Assembly (NCBI GenBank): GCA_048262455.1
Contig: JBLXFD010000005.1
Location: 1-64,000 of the forward strand
Reading direction: 5' to 3'
Length of the DNA stretch: 64,000 bases
From: Psychromarinibacter sp048262455
GTDB lineage: Bacteria; Pseudomonadota; Alphaproteobacteria; Rhodobacterales; Rhodobacteraceae
This document shows, one piece after another, positions 1 through 7,694 of this stretch. Each line of letters starts with the position of its first letter. The stretch's first letter is position 1. The position numbers and the translations under genes were made by a program. The notes under the pieces are model-generated. The model worked only from the letters and a program-made list of their open reading frames with translations, did no database searches and was not told the DNA's origin.

Positions 1-1
1 C

Positions 2-667
2 GGGCCGCTGCGGGCGGAACTGGCGGTGCTGGCCGGGCAGGCGGGTCTGGCGCGGCTGACCTGGGAGGACGAGACGCTGGCGCAGGCGCGCCCGCCGCTG
101 CTGCGCTTCGACGGGATCGCGGTGGTGCCGCCGCCGGGGGCCTTCCTGCAGGCGACCGCCGAGGGCGAGGCTGCCCTGCGCGCCTGCGTGGCCGAGGCGG
201 TTGCCGGCGCGGGGCGCATCGCCGATCTCTTCGCCGGCTGCGGCACCTTCGCCCTGCCGCTGGCGCGCGGCGCCGAGGTGCACGCGGTGGAGGGCGAGGC
301 GGCGCTGCTGGCGGCGGCGGACGCGGGCTGGCGCCAGGCGCAGGGGCTGAAGCGGCTGACCACCGAGACCCGCGACCTGTTCCGCAGGCCGCTGCTGGTA
401 CAGGAGCTGGACCGTTTCGACGCCGTGGTGATCGACCCGCCGCGCGCGGGGGCGCAGGCGCAGACCGCTGAACTGGCGAAAAGCGCGGTACCGCGCATCG
501 CCTTCGTCTCCTGCAATCCCGCCACCTTCGCCCGCGACGCGGCGGCGCTGATCCAGGGCGGTTACCGGCTGGACTGGATCGACGTCATCGATCAGTTCCG
601 CTGGTCGCCGCATGTCGAGCTTGCGGCGCGCTTTTCCAGCAAGCATACCCCGGCAAGGCAAGGTTAG
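2..667 (+). CDS. Class I SAM-dependent RNA (uracil-5) methyltransferase, TrmA/RumA type, 5' truncated
   Basis: This is the C-terminal part of a TrmA/RumA-family methyltransferase, which adds a methyl group to C5 of uridine in rRNA or tRNA. The reading frame is open to the left edge of the window, so the N-terminal portion (TRAM and part of the central region) is missing. The SAM-binding motif FAGCGTFALPL, the catalytic-loop motif VVIDPPRAG and the late motif FVSCNPATFARD (with the nucleophilic Cys) are all visible. The protein ends at TAG 665-667, only ten bases before the ion-channel start, so the two may be co-transcribed. I cannot tell RlmC, RlmD and TrmA apart from this fragment. Confidence 0.88.
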   Translation, partial: GPLRAELAVLAGQAGLARLTWEDETLAQARPPLLRFDGIAVVPPPGAFLQATAEGEAALRACVAEAVAGAGRIADLFAGCGTFALPLARGAEVHAVEGEAALLAAADAGWRQAQGLKRLTTETRDLFRRPLLVQELDRFDAVVIDPPRAGAQAQTAELAKSAVPRIAFVSCNPATFARDAAALIQGGYRLDWIDVIDQFRWSPHVELAARFSSKHTPARQG

Positions 668-677
668 GGGCGACAGC

Positions 678-1478
678 ATGGGAATTCGCAGCCAGGTCGA
701 CAGCTTCATGTCGCGGCCCGTGGTACGGCACACGATCACCGCGGTGATCGTCTTCAACGCGGTGCTGCTGGGGCTGGAAACATCGGACCCCGTGATGGCG
801 CGGGCCGGGGGGCTGATCAAGGCGCTGGACAGCCTGTGCCTTGCGGTCTTCGTGGCGGAACTGGCGGCGAAGATCTTTGCCCAGGGCCGGCGCTTCTTCA
901 CCAGCGGCTGGAACCTGTTCGACTTCACCATCGTCGGGGTCTCGCTGGTGCCGGGGGCGCAGACGCTTTCGGTGCTGCGGGCACTGCGGATCCTGCGGGT
1001 GCTGCGCGTGGTCTCCGCCGCCCCGCGACTGCGCCGGGTGGTCGAGGGCTTCCTGACGGCGCTGCCGGGAATGGCCTCGGTCTTCATGCTGATGGGCCTG
1101 ATCTTCTACATCGGCTCGGTCATGGCCACGAACCTCTTCGGCGACGAGTTCCCGCAATGGTTCGGCACGCTGGGCCATTCCGCCTACAGCCTGTTCCAGA
1201 TCATGACGCTGGAAAGCTGGTCCATGGGCATCGTCCGCCCGGTGATGGAGATCTACCCCTACGCCTGGGTGTTCTTCGTCCCCTTCATCATGGTGACCAC
1301 CTTCGCGGTGGTGAACCTGATCGTCGGCCTGATCGTCAATTCCATGCAGGACGCCCACGCGGTCGAGGCCAACGAGGCCACCGGCACCTACCGCGACGAG
1401 GTGCTGCAGCGGCTGGTCGAGATCGAGCGGCTGCTGGCGGAACAGCGGCAGACGGGCGACAGCACACGGCCTCGTTAA
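678..1478 (+). CDS. Bacterial voltage-gated sodium channel (BacNav/NavAb-like)
   Basis: A 266-residue, one-domain voltage-gated Na+ channel that would assemble as an inner-membrane homotetramer. S1-S4 form the voltage sensor. S4 carries regularly spaced arginines (R101, R104, R107, R110). The pore contains the selectivity filter TLESWSM at residues 177-183, identical to the filter of the structurally known NavAb, followed by GIVRP and an S6 helix. The C-terminal tail (about 236-256) is charged and heptad-like, matching the coiled-coil bundle of this family. The frame is open further upstream to 612, but ATG 678 is chosen because it follows the preceding stop and starts at the expected MGIRSQVDSF N-terminus. 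Confidence 0.93.
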   Translation: MGIRSQVDSFMSRPVVRHTITAVIVFNAVLLGLETSDPVMARAGGLIKALDSLCLAVFVAELAAKIFAQGRRFFTSGWNLFDFTIVGVSLVPGAQTLSVLRALRILRVLRVVSAAPRLRRVVEGFLTALPGMASVFMLMGLIFYIGSVMATNLFGDEFPQWFGTLGHSAYSLFQIMTLESWSMGIVRPVMEIYPYAWVFFVPFIMVTTFAVVNLIVGLIVNSMQDAHAVEANEATGTYRDEVLQRLVEIERLLAEQRQTGDSTRPR

Positions 1479-1545
1479 CCGAATCCTATTCCCCGGATGT
1501 TCGATTCAGGCTATCTTCGCCGAAAAAGAACGAGGGGCACGGGAC

Positions 1546-2040
1546 ATGAAACTTAGCCGCATTCTGCTGGTGTTTACGGTGCTGTTCGCACTGGGCGCCT
1601 GCTCGAAATTCAAGACGTACAACGGGCCCGAGGTGACGCGCGTCGTCATCTACAAGGGCGAGCGGACGATGCATCTGCTGCATCACGACAAGGTGCTGAA
1701 GACCCACGAGGTCGATCTTGGCTTTACCCCGCGCGGGCACAAGCAGTTCGAGGGGGACGGGCGCACGCCGGAAGGCCGCTACTTCATCGACCGGCGCAAT
1801 CCCGACAGCAGCTTCCATCTGTCGATCGGCATCAACTATCCGAACGAGCGCGACATCGAGGTGGCGCGCGAGGCCGGGCGCAGCCCCGGGGGCGACATCT
1901 TCATCCATGGCAGCGCCAACAAGCGCGGGGTGAAACGCGGGCCGGACTGGACCGCGGGCTGCATCGCCGTCACCAACCGCGAGATGGAGTGGATCTACGC
2001 CATGGTGCGCGACGGAACGGTGGTGGATATCTACCCCTGA
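1546..2040 (+). CDS. L,D-transpeptidase (YkuD) family lipoprotein
   Basis: 164 residues. The N-terminus has a lipoprotein signal with lipobox LGAC (Cys19), so the protein is probably anchored in the outer or inner membrane facing the periplasm. The YkuD catalytic pattern is present: His121 in IHGSANKRG and Cys139 in WTAGCIAV. L,D-transpeptidases make 3-3 peptidoglycan crosslinks or attach lipoproteins to the wall. Which of these this one does cannot be read from sequence. The start is preceded by GAGGGGCACGGGAC, a usable ribosome site. A strong terminator follows directly. Confidence 0.88.
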   Translation: MKLSRILLVFTVLFALGACSKFKTYNGPEVTRVVIYKGERTMHLLHHDKVLKTHEVDLGFTPRGHKQFEGDGRTPEGRYFIDRRNPDSSFHLSIGINYPNERDIEVAREAGRSPGGDIFIHGSANKRGVKRGPDWTAGCIAVTNREMEWIYAMVRDGTVVDIYP

Positions 2041-2065
2041 CCGCCCGGCGCGCAGGACAGCAAAA

Positions 2066-2095
2066 AAAACGGCCGCTGCGACAGCGGCCGTTTTT
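2066..2095. terminator. Bidirectional rho-independent terminator
   Basis: A perfect 9-bp stem (2070-2078 with 2082-2090) with a three-base loop is flanked by an A-run on the left and a T-run on the right. It lies between two convergent genes, so it can stop transcription from both sides. Confidence 0.9.
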
Positions 2096-2129
2096 CATTC
2101 GGATGGTCCGGTTAGACCGCCGCGCCGCC

Positions 2130-2687
2130 TCAGCTGGCCGGGGGCGCGGTATTGGCCATCGGCACCGGCGCGTAGGGCTGGGCCGCGCCGCCGCCGCCCA
2201 TGACCATCGTCCACCAGATCTTGCCGTTGTCCTGCTGGTAGAAGGCGATGCCCAGATCCTCTGCCGCCGGGTTCAGCACCACGTTGGCGGTGTCGGGCTG
2301 CTGCATCCATGCGGCGAGCGTCTGGGTCTCGGTCTCGAAGCTTTCAGAGATGTTCTCGCCCAGCAGACCCTTCTGGTAACCGGCCCGCACCACCCGCGCC
2401 ACCGGCGACGATCCGTCGGAGCCGAAGTGCCAGGGCCGGTTCTGCCGCGCCATGTCACGGGAATGGGTTTCGGCGGCGGCGTTCAGCGCCGAGCTCAGCT
2501 GCACCGCGGTCAGACCCTTGGCCGAGCGCAGGGCGTTGACCGAATCAAGCATCCGCAGCTGGACCTGCCCCTGCATGGCGTTGTTCAGCCGATAAACGCT
2601 GTTACCCGAGGGTGTCGTGGTGACCGTCGGCCCGCAGGCGGCGAGCAGGATCGCGCTGGTCAGAAGAAGAAGAATTGGACGGATCAT
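2130..2687 (-). CDS. CAP (SCP/PR-1-like) domain lipoprotein
   Basis: 185 residues. A lipoprotein signal ends at lipobox LLAAC (Cys18). The rest is a CAP/SCP domain: a helix with LNAAAETHSRDMA, then NRPWHFGSDG, the conserved GENIS motif, and a late strand DLGIAFYQQDNGKIWWTMVMG typical of the family. Bacterial CAP proteins (YkwD-like) are secreted or surface proteins of largely unknown activity. The gene is convergent with the first L,D-transpeptidase and divergent from the second, which suggests an envelope role, but that is inference. Confidence 0.82.
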   Translation of the reverse strand: MIRPILLLLTSAILLAACGPTVTTTPSGNSVYRLNNAMQGQVQLRMLDSVNALRSAKGLTAVQLSSALNAAAETHSRDMARQNRPWHFGSDGSSPVARVVRAGYQKGLLGENISESFETETQTLAAWMQQPDTANVVLNPAAEDLGIAFYQQDNGKIWWTMVMGGGGAAQPYAPVPMANTAPPAS

Positions 2688-2785
2688 TGTCTATCACCCC
2701 AGAATCGGATCAGAAATCCCCTACCTCGTTGCCGCGGCGGGATCAAACGGGACCCTGCGCGGCGGCGAAGGTACGCTCGTTCGGT

Positions 2786-2814
2786 TTGCGACCTTCACGT
2801 TGTACCCATAGAAT
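2786..2814 (+). promoter_or_regulatory. Probable sigma-70 promoter of the second L,D-transpeptidase gene
   Basis: TTGCGA (2786-2791), a 17-bp spacer and TAGAAT (2809-2814) lie 35 bases upstream of the ATG at 2850. Spacing is ideal and both boxes are close to consensus. Inferred from sequence only. Confidence 0.6.
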
Positions 2815-2849
2815 GCAGTCGCAGCAACAAACTAGGCCCGGAGTTTGCC

Positions 2850-3443
2850 ATGACCTCGGAATCCAACCCACCCCTGAACCGCCGGTTCTTCATTGGAACC
2901 GGCGCCGCGGTGCTTACTTCGCTGGCGGCCCCGGCGATCGCGCAGAACAGCCCCGACAGCACCGAGTACGAGACGCGGACCTCGCGCAACATCTCCAGCT
3001 TCCGCGCGCTGGACTGGCGGCCCTACTTCAGCAACACGCGCAACGGCGCGGTGCTGGTCGACGTGCCGTCCCGCGCGCTGCATTACTGGAGCGAGGACCA
3101 GTCAATCTACAAGCTCTACCCCACCAGCGTGCCGCTGACAGAGGAGCTTACGCGTCTTGGCCGCACCAGCGTGGTGCGCAAGGTCGAGGGTCCCTCGTGG
3201 CGCCCCACCCCCTCGATGAAGAAGCGCAACCCGGAATGGCCGGACTACGTCGGCCCCGGCCCGGACAACCCGCTGGGCACCCATGCGCTGTACCTGTCCT
3301 GGACCTACTACCGCATCCACGGCACCCACGACACGCGCAAGATCGGCCGCCGGTCCTCGAACGGGTGCATCGGCCTGTTCAACGAGCACATTGCTGAACT
3401 CTTCGCGTTGACGAAAGTGGGCACCCAAGTGTTGCTTATTTGA
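2850..3443 (+). CDS. L,D-transpeptidase (YkuD/ErfK family), Tat-type signal
   Basis: 197 residues. The N-terminus shows a twin-arginine-like signal (NRRFFIGTGAAVLTSLAAP) ending near AIAQ, so the enzyme is probably periplasmic. The catalytic YkuD signature is at the C-terminus: His157 in RIHGTHD, then RRSSNGCIGL with the nucleophile Cys173. The frame is open far upstream to 1989, but that stretch runs antisense to the CAP gene. ATG 2850 gives the expected signal peptide and sits behind a good promoter. It is the second L,D-transpeptidase within 2 kb. Confidence 0.9.
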   Translation: MTSESNPPLNRRFFIGTGAAVLTSLAAPAIAQNSPDSTEYETRTSRNISSFRALDWRPYFSNTRNGAVLVDVPSRALHYWSEDQSIYKLYPTSVPLTEELTRLGRTSVVRKVEGPSWRPTPSMKKRNPEWPDYVGPGPDNPLGTHALYLSWTYYRIHGTHDTRKIGRRSSNGCIGLFNEHIAELFALTKVGTQVLLI

Positions 3444-3502
3444 CGTAACCGGGTCGGTTTCGCCACGGGTACAGCAGAGGCGATTGCCAAGGCGGAAATA
3501 TC

Positions 3503-3559
3503 GGGTTTAGTGAAATCGTGCCGGATGCAGGTGACGCTACACGTGTATCCACTAAACCC
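3503..3559. repeat. 10-bp perfect inverted repeat with 37-base spacer in the leader of the 65-residue gene
   Basis: GGGTTTAGTG at 3503-3512 is exactly complementary to CACTAAACCC at 3550-3559. The loop holds a smaller complementary pair, CGTG 3517-3520 with CACG 3540-3543. The right arm ends 24 bases before the ATG at 3584. It could be a 5'-UTR stem-loop or a regulator site. Confidence 0.55.
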
Positions 3560-3583
3560 AGATCCTGTTCCCTGGAGGAAGAA

Positions 3584-3781
3584 ATGAAAAAAATCGCCCT
3601 CGCCGCAGCTCTTGCCGCAACCGTCGCCTCCACCGCTTCCGCCGGTACCTACGGCGAAGTCGTCATCATCGAGCCGGTGATCCAGCCCGAAGTGGTCGTG
3701 GAAGAAGCCGCCTCCTCGTCCAACGCCGGCCTGATCGTGCCGCTGATGGCCCTGCTGCTGATCGCGGTCGCCGTTCAGTAA
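3584..3781 (+). CDS. Small secreted or membrane protein of unknown function (65 aa)
   Basis: The 65-residue product starts with MKKIALAAALAATVASTASA, a clear signal peptide. Next comes an acidic, valine-rich stretch (VVIIEPVIQPEVVVEEA) and a serine/asparagine linker. The C-terminus is a hydrophobic helix (GLIVPLMALLLIAVAVQ) that could span the membrane. The start is fixed by the strong site GGAGGAAGAA just before ATG 3584. A terminator follows, so it is a single-gene unit. I do not recognise a functional family. The stable signals around it argue that it is real. Confidence 0.75.
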   Translation: MKKIALAAALAATVASTASAGTYGEVVIIEPVIQPEVVVEEAASSSNAGLIVPLMALLLIAVAVQ

Positions 3782-3805
3782 GCGTTACGCTTCGAAGAAT
3801 TCGGG

Positions 3806-3835
3806 AAAAGGCGGTGGCTGCCCACCGCCTTTTTT
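3806..3835 (+). terminator. Rho-independent terminator
   Basis: Stem GGCGGTGG (3810-3817) with CCACCGCC (3822-3829), loop CTGC, flanked by AAAA and a run of T. It ends the small-protein gene and may also act on the convergent hemH transcript. Confidence 0.88.
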
Positions 3836-3847
3836 CATGCCCGACCC

Positions 3848-4897
3848 TCAGCCCACCCAGCCGGCGAGGTTGGCGTCGATCACCTGCGACAGCGCCTCGA
3901 TATGCGCGGCGTCGTCGTTAAGGCAGGGAATGTAGGTGAAGCTTTCGCCGCCCGCATGCTCGAACGCCTCGCGGATCTCGCCGTTGATCTCCTCCAGCGT
4001 CTCGATGCAATCGGCGGAAAAGGCCGGCGCGATCACCGCGATCCGCTTGCGCCCGGCCCTGGCCTGCCGCGCGACCTCTTCCACGGTATAGGGCTGCAGC
4101 CACTCCTCGGGGCCAAAGCGGGACTGGAAGCAGGTCATGATCCGGTCGTCCCCCCAGCCCAGCCGCTCCTTCAGCAGTCGCGTCGTCTTCTGGCACTGGC
4201 AATGGTACGGGTCGCCCTGCGTCAGGTAGCGTTTCGGCAGCCCGTGGTAGCTGGCGATCAGCAGGTCGGGGGGCGTTTCAAGCGCCTCCAGCGCCTTTTC
4301 CACCGACTGCGCGAGGGCGCCGATATACTCCGGGTGCTCGAAGTAGGGCGGCACGGTGCGCACCGCGGGCTGCCAGACCTGTTTCATCAACGCGCGGAAC
4401 AGCTGGTCGTTGGCGGTGGCGGTGGTCGCGCCGGCGTACTGGGGGTAGAGCGGGAAGAACAGGATCCGGCGGCAGCCCTTGTCCGTCAGGCGCTGCAGCA
4501 CCGAGGCGGTGGAAGGATTGCCGTAGCGCATGCAGTAATCCACCTCGACCGCGTCCCCGTGCCGCGCGCGCATCGTCTCCGCCAGCGCGGCGGTCTGGGC
4601 CTTGGTGATGGTCGCCAGCGGGCTTTCACCGGCCTCGTTGTTCCAGATAGAGCGGTAGGCGGCGCCGCTGGAAAACGGCCGCTTGGTCAGCACGATGCCC
4701 TGCAGGATCGGCTGCCACTTCCACCGCGGGTAGTCGATCACCCGGCGGTCCGACAGGAACTCGTTCAGATAGCGCCGCATGGACCAGTAGTCGTGATTGT
4801 CCGGCGTGCCGAGGTTGGCCAGCAGCACGCCCACCCTCTCGGGGGGCAGGGCCGGGTGGTCGGCGGCGGCGTGGGCAGGGCGTCGGGCGTCGGTCAT
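3848..4897 (-). CDS. hemH: Ferrochelatase
   Basis: 349 residues. Ferrochelatase inserts Fe2+ into protoporphyrin IX, the last step of haem synthesis. Family landmarks are GVLLANLGTPD near the start, ILFFPLYPQYAGATTAT, the active-site histidine region LIASYHGLPKRY and the late FSADCIETLEEI with the conserved glutamates. ATG 4897 is chosen; an upstream open stretch to 5068 overlaps the next gene and shows no ferrochelatase homology. A methyltransferase gene lies 47 bases upstream on the same strand, so the two probably share a transcript. Confidence 0.96.
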   Translation of the reverse strand: MTDARRPAHAAADHPALPPERVGVLLANLGTPDNHDYWSMRRYLNEFLSDRRVIDYPRWKWQPILQGIVLTKRPFSSGAAYRSIWNNEAGESPLATITKAQTAALAETMRARHGDAVEVDYCMRYGNPSTASVLQRLTDKGCRRILFFPLYPQYAGATTATANDQLFRALMKQVWQPAVRTVPPYFEHPEYIGALAQSVEKALEALETPPDLLIASYHGLPKRYLTQGDPYHCQCQKTTRLLKERLGWGDDRIMTCFQSRFGPEEWLQPYTVEEVARQARAGRKRIAVIAPAFSADCIETLEEINGEIREAFEHAGGESFTYIPCLNDDAAHIEALSQVIDANLAGWVG

Positions 4898-4944
4898 GGC
4901 GGATTCCTTTGAGGCGGCAACAGACACCGCGGACACGGGCAGCG

Positions 4945-5784
4945 TCAATCGCGGCGCGGTGTCGCGCCATCCGGCAGCGGCGTCTCGTCGGTGCCCAGCG
5001 CGTCGGCCAGCCTTGTGGTGGCAGAGCCGGGGCGCAGCGGCTGCGGCTGGTCGGGGGCAGGGGCCCATCCGGTGAGGAAGATGATCTCGAACTCCGCCGT
5101 GACGCGCCCGTCGGGGGTGCCGTAGGCGTTCGCGTACCGCTGCGCCGCGCCCGCCAGCACCGCGCGGCGGGTGAAGCTGCGGCGGCGGTCCTGCATGGCG
5201 TTGGTCTCGCCCATGGCGCGCAGGTCCGACATCAGGTGCAGGGCGCTGGCGTAGCTGACCGTCCGGGTCAGGCTGTCGGCCACCGGCAGCGCGAAGCCCG
5301 CCCGCTGCATCAGCGCGCCAAGGTCGCGGATCTCCGCCATCGGCAGCACCCGGGGGGACAGACCGCCGGTCGCCTCTGCCTCGGCCTCCGCCAGCGCGGC
5401 GCGCAGCCCGGCAAGGGTCTGGCCGCCGAACAGCGCCGCCAGGAACAGCCCGTCGGGCCGCAGGGCGCGGCGGGCCTGGATCAGCTGGCCCACCGGATCG
5501 TCGGCCCAGTGCAGGCAGAGCGCGTGGATCACCAGGTCATGTGCCTCCGGCTGCAGGTCCAGCGTCGCGGCGTCGGGCACCAGCCGCGCGCCGGGCAGTC
5601 CGCGCCACAAATCCGGCCAGGGCGTCACGATCGCGGGCGACGTAAACCTCCTGTTAACCAGACTCAGTCTTTCATGGACCTCGCCGAGCACCTCCTCTTG
5701 CAGGAACAGGGCCGGCACCTCCGACCGTCCCGCACGGGTTCTGGCGCGTTCCAATGCGGGGCGGTCGGTTAGGTTTCTGGACAT
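4945..5784 (-). CDS. SAM-dependent methyltransferase (BioC/NDUFAF5-like)
   Basis: 279 residues. It resembles the class I methyltransferases related to BioC and to the mitochondrial complex I assembly factor NDUFAF5. Visible features are an N-terminal RARTRAG segment, HALCLHWADDPVGQL (the motif IV region), RRALRPDGLFLAALFGG and a long C-terminal part with FEIIFLTGWAP. In alphaproteobacteria such proteins hydroxylate or methylate targets not settled by sequence, so substrate is left open. The frame stays open to 6960, but that part is antisense to comF. Start MSRNLTDRP at 5784 fits the family. Confidence 0.8.
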   Translation of the reverse strand: MSRNLTDRPALERARTRAGRSEVPALFLQEEVLGEVHERLSLVNRRFTSPAIVTPWPDLWRGLPGARLVPDAATLDLQPEAHDLVIHALCLHWADDPVGQLIQARRALRPDGLFLAALFGGQTLAGLRAALAEAEAEATGGLSPRVLPMAEIRDLGALMQRAGFALPVADSLTRTVSYASALHLMSDLRAMGETNAMQDRRRSFTRRAVLAGAAQRYANAYGTPDGRVTAEFEIIFLTGWAPAPDQPQPLRPGSATTRLADALGTDETPLPDGATPRRD

Positions 5785-5847
5785 CTGCGCCTTCACGGGA
5801 TCGCGGCGGATCGGGACAGCTCCGCTATCTAGAAGGGAGCGGCCGGA

Positions 5848-6564
5848 ATGCAAAGCCTGCTGCGCCTCGCCTTTCCACCGCAATGCGTCAGCTGCACCGC
5901 GATGGTCGAGGAAACCTTCGGCCTCTGCGGCGCCTGCTGGCGCGAGACGCCCTTTATCACCGGGCTGGTCTGCGATCTTTGCGGCACCCCGCTGCCGGGA
6001 ACGGAGGACGCCGGGCCGGTACATTGCGACGACTGCATCGCCATCGCGCGTCCCTGGGACCGGGGCCGCGCCGCGCTGCTGTACCGCGACAACGCCCGGC
6101 GGTTGGTGCTGGCGCTGAAACACGGCGACCGGCTGGATCTTGTGCCCGCCGCCGCGCGCTGGCTGGCCGGGGCGGCGGCGCCGCTGCTGGGGCCGGACAG
6201 CCTGCTGGTGCCGGTGCCGGCGCATTACCTGCGGCAGCTGCGGCGGCGCTACAACCAGGCGGCGCTGCTGGCCCAGGCGCTGGCGCGGCTGACGGGGCGC
6301 GAGTACCAGCCGGGCGCCCTGCGACGGGTGCGCGTCACCGCGGTGCAGGACGGGCTGACGCGGGAGGCGCGGTTCCGCAACCTCGCCGCCGCGATCCGCC
6401 CCGGACCGCGTGCGCGGGCGAAGCTGGGGGGCCGCGACGTGCTGCTGGTGGACGATGTCATGACCTCGGGCGCGACGCTGGCGGCGGCCACCGAGGCGGC
6501 CCGTGCCGCCGGCGCGCGGCGGGTCTGCACGCTGGTACTGGCGCGCGTTGCGAAGGACACCTAG
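5848..6564 (+). CDS. comF: ComF family double-zinc-ribbon phosphoribosyltransferase-like protein
   Basis: 238 residues. The N-terminal part holds cysteine pairs (CVSC, CGAC, CDLC, CDDC) that would form two zinc ribbons. The C-terminal part is a phosphoribosyltransferase fold with the PRPP-binding loop DVLLVDDVMTSGAT. ComF proteins support DNA uptake or recombination in competent bacteria. In Rhodobacteraceae, which carry gene-transfer agents, ComF has been tied to DNA entry, but no such data come from this window. Divergent from the methyltransferase-hemH unit. Confidence 0.9.
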   Translation: MQSLLRLAFPPQCVSCTAMVEETFGLCGACWRETPFITGLVCDLCGTPLPGTEDAGPVHCDDCIAIARPWDRGRAALLYRDNARRLVLALKHGDRLDLVPAAARWLAGAAAPLLGPDSLLVPVPAHYLRQLRRRYNQAALLAQALARLTGREYQPGALRRVRVTAVQDGLTREARFRNLAAAIRPGPRARAKLGGRDVLLVDDVMTSGATLAAATEAARAAGARRVCTLVLARVAKDT

Positions 6565-6573
6565 ATCCCTATA
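6546..6573 (+). promoter_or_regulatory. Probable sigma-70 promoter of the grxC operon
   Basis: TTGCGA (6546-6551), 16-bp spacer and TATAGT (6568-6573). The -35 box lies inside the end of comF. It would drive grxC, the hydrolase and the MarR gene. Confidence 0.5.
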
Positions 6574-6603
6574 GTTCCGGCAACCCAAGGGAAGGGGTCC
6601 CAG

Positions 6604-6861
6604 ATGCAGACCGTTGAGATCTATACCACGCCGTTCTGCGGCTACTGCCAGGCCGCCAAGCGGCTGCTGAGCCAGAAGGGCGTCAAGTACGACGAGACCG
6701 ACGTGTCCAGCGACGCGTCCAAGCGGCAGGCGATGATGAAGCGCGCCAATGGCCGTCACACCGTGCCGCAGATCTTCATCGGCGGCACCCATGTCGGCGG
6801 CTTCGACGACCTGAATGCGCTGGAGCGCGCGGGCAAGCTCGACCCGCTGCTCGCCGGCTAG
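6604..6861 (+). CDS. grxC: Glutaredoxin 3
   Basis: 85 residues, the usual length for GrxC. The dithiol active site CGYC is at residues 12-15 and the cis-proline motif TVPQIFIGG with the GGFDDL glutathione-binding loop follows. It reduces disulfides and glutathione-mixed disulfides in the cytoplasm. The AAGGGAAGGGG ribosome site is strong. Its stop codon overlaps the GTG start of the next gene by one base (TAGTG), so translation is probably coupled. Confidence 0.96.
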   Translation: MQTVEIYTTPFCGYCQAAKRLLSQKGVKYDETDVSSDASKRQAMMKRANGRHTVPQIFIGGTHVGGFDDLNALERAGKLDPLLAG

Positions 6862-7694
6862 TGCGGGCCGCGCTGGTCCAGCTGACCGCCTCGGACGATC
6901 CGGGGGCGAACCTGCCGGTGACCATGGGTTACGTGGCCGAGGCCGCGGCGGACGGGGCAAAGCTGATCCTGACGCCCGAGGTGACTAATTGCGTCTCGGG
7001 CAGCCGCACCCGGCAGGAACAGGTGCTGCGGCGGGAGGAGGATGATCCGACCCTCGCCGCCATGCGAGAGGCGGCGGCGAAGCACGGCGCGTGGATCTCG
7101 CTGGGCTCTCTGGCGCTGAAGACGGATGCGGCGGACGGACGCTTTGCCAACCGTTCCTTCCTGATCGACCCCTCGGGCGGCATTGCGGCGCGCTACGACA
7201 AGATCCACATGTTCGACGTGGTGATCTCGGAGACCGAGGCCTACCACGAATCCAAGGGCTACCGCCCCGGCGAGACGGCGGTGCTGGCCAAGACACCCTT
7301 CGGCACCGTTGGACTGACCGTCTGCTACGACGTGCGGTTTCCGGGCCTCTACCGCACGCTGGCGCAGGGCGGGGCGCGGATCATCACCGTGCCCTCGGCC
7401 TTCTCCCCCGTCACCGGCGCCGCCCACTGGGAGGTGCTGCTGCGCGCCCGCGCGATCGAGACCGGCGCATTCGTGCTGGCCGCCGCGCAATGCGGCGATC
7501 ACCCCGCCACCCGTGGCAAGCCGCGCCGCACCTGGGGGCATTCCCTGGCGGTGGCGCCCTGGGGCGAGGTGCTGGCGGACGGCGGCAGCGCGCCGGGGGT
7601 GACGCTGGTGGACCTCGACCTTGCCGAGGTCGACAAGGCCCGCGGCCGCATCCCCTCGCTGACCCACGACCGCCGCTTCCGGGCCCCGTCATGA
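6861..7694 (+). CDS. Carbon-nitrogen hydrolase (nitrilase superfamily, Nit1/Nit2-like)
   Basis: 277 residues. The nitrilase catalytic triad is visible: Glu40 (LILTPE), Lys114 (RYDKIHMFD) and Cys155 (LTVCYDVRFP). Overall sequence is closest to the Nit1/Nit2 branch; Nit1 removes deaminated glutathione and Nit2 is an omega-amidase. The place directly after a glutaredoxin gene favours the deaminated-glutathione role, which is inference. The start is GTG at 6861 overlapping the grxC stop. Confidence 0.88.
   Translation: MRAALVQLTASDDPGANLPVTMGYVAEAAADGAKLILTPEVTNCVSGSRTRQEQVLRREEDDPTLAAMREAAAKHGAWISLGSLALKTDAADGRFANRSFLIDPSGGIAARYDKIHMFDVVISETEAYHESKGYRPGETAVLAKTPFGTVGLTVCYDVRFPGLYRTLAQGGARIITVPSAFSPVTGAAHWEVLLRARAIETGAFVLAAAQCGDHPATRGKPRRTWGHSLAVAPWGEVLADGGSAPGVTLVDLDLAEVDKARGRIPSLTHDRRFRAPS

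Noticed and set aside
585..1358. 257-codon minus-strand frame
   Set aside because: It runs antisense to the sodium channel, whose protein motifs are exact; its own sequence is low-complexity His/Arg/Asp-rich.
4945..6960. 671-codon minus-strand frame
   Set aside because: Only the C-terminal 279 codons are a methyltransferase. The rest lies opposite comF and grxC.
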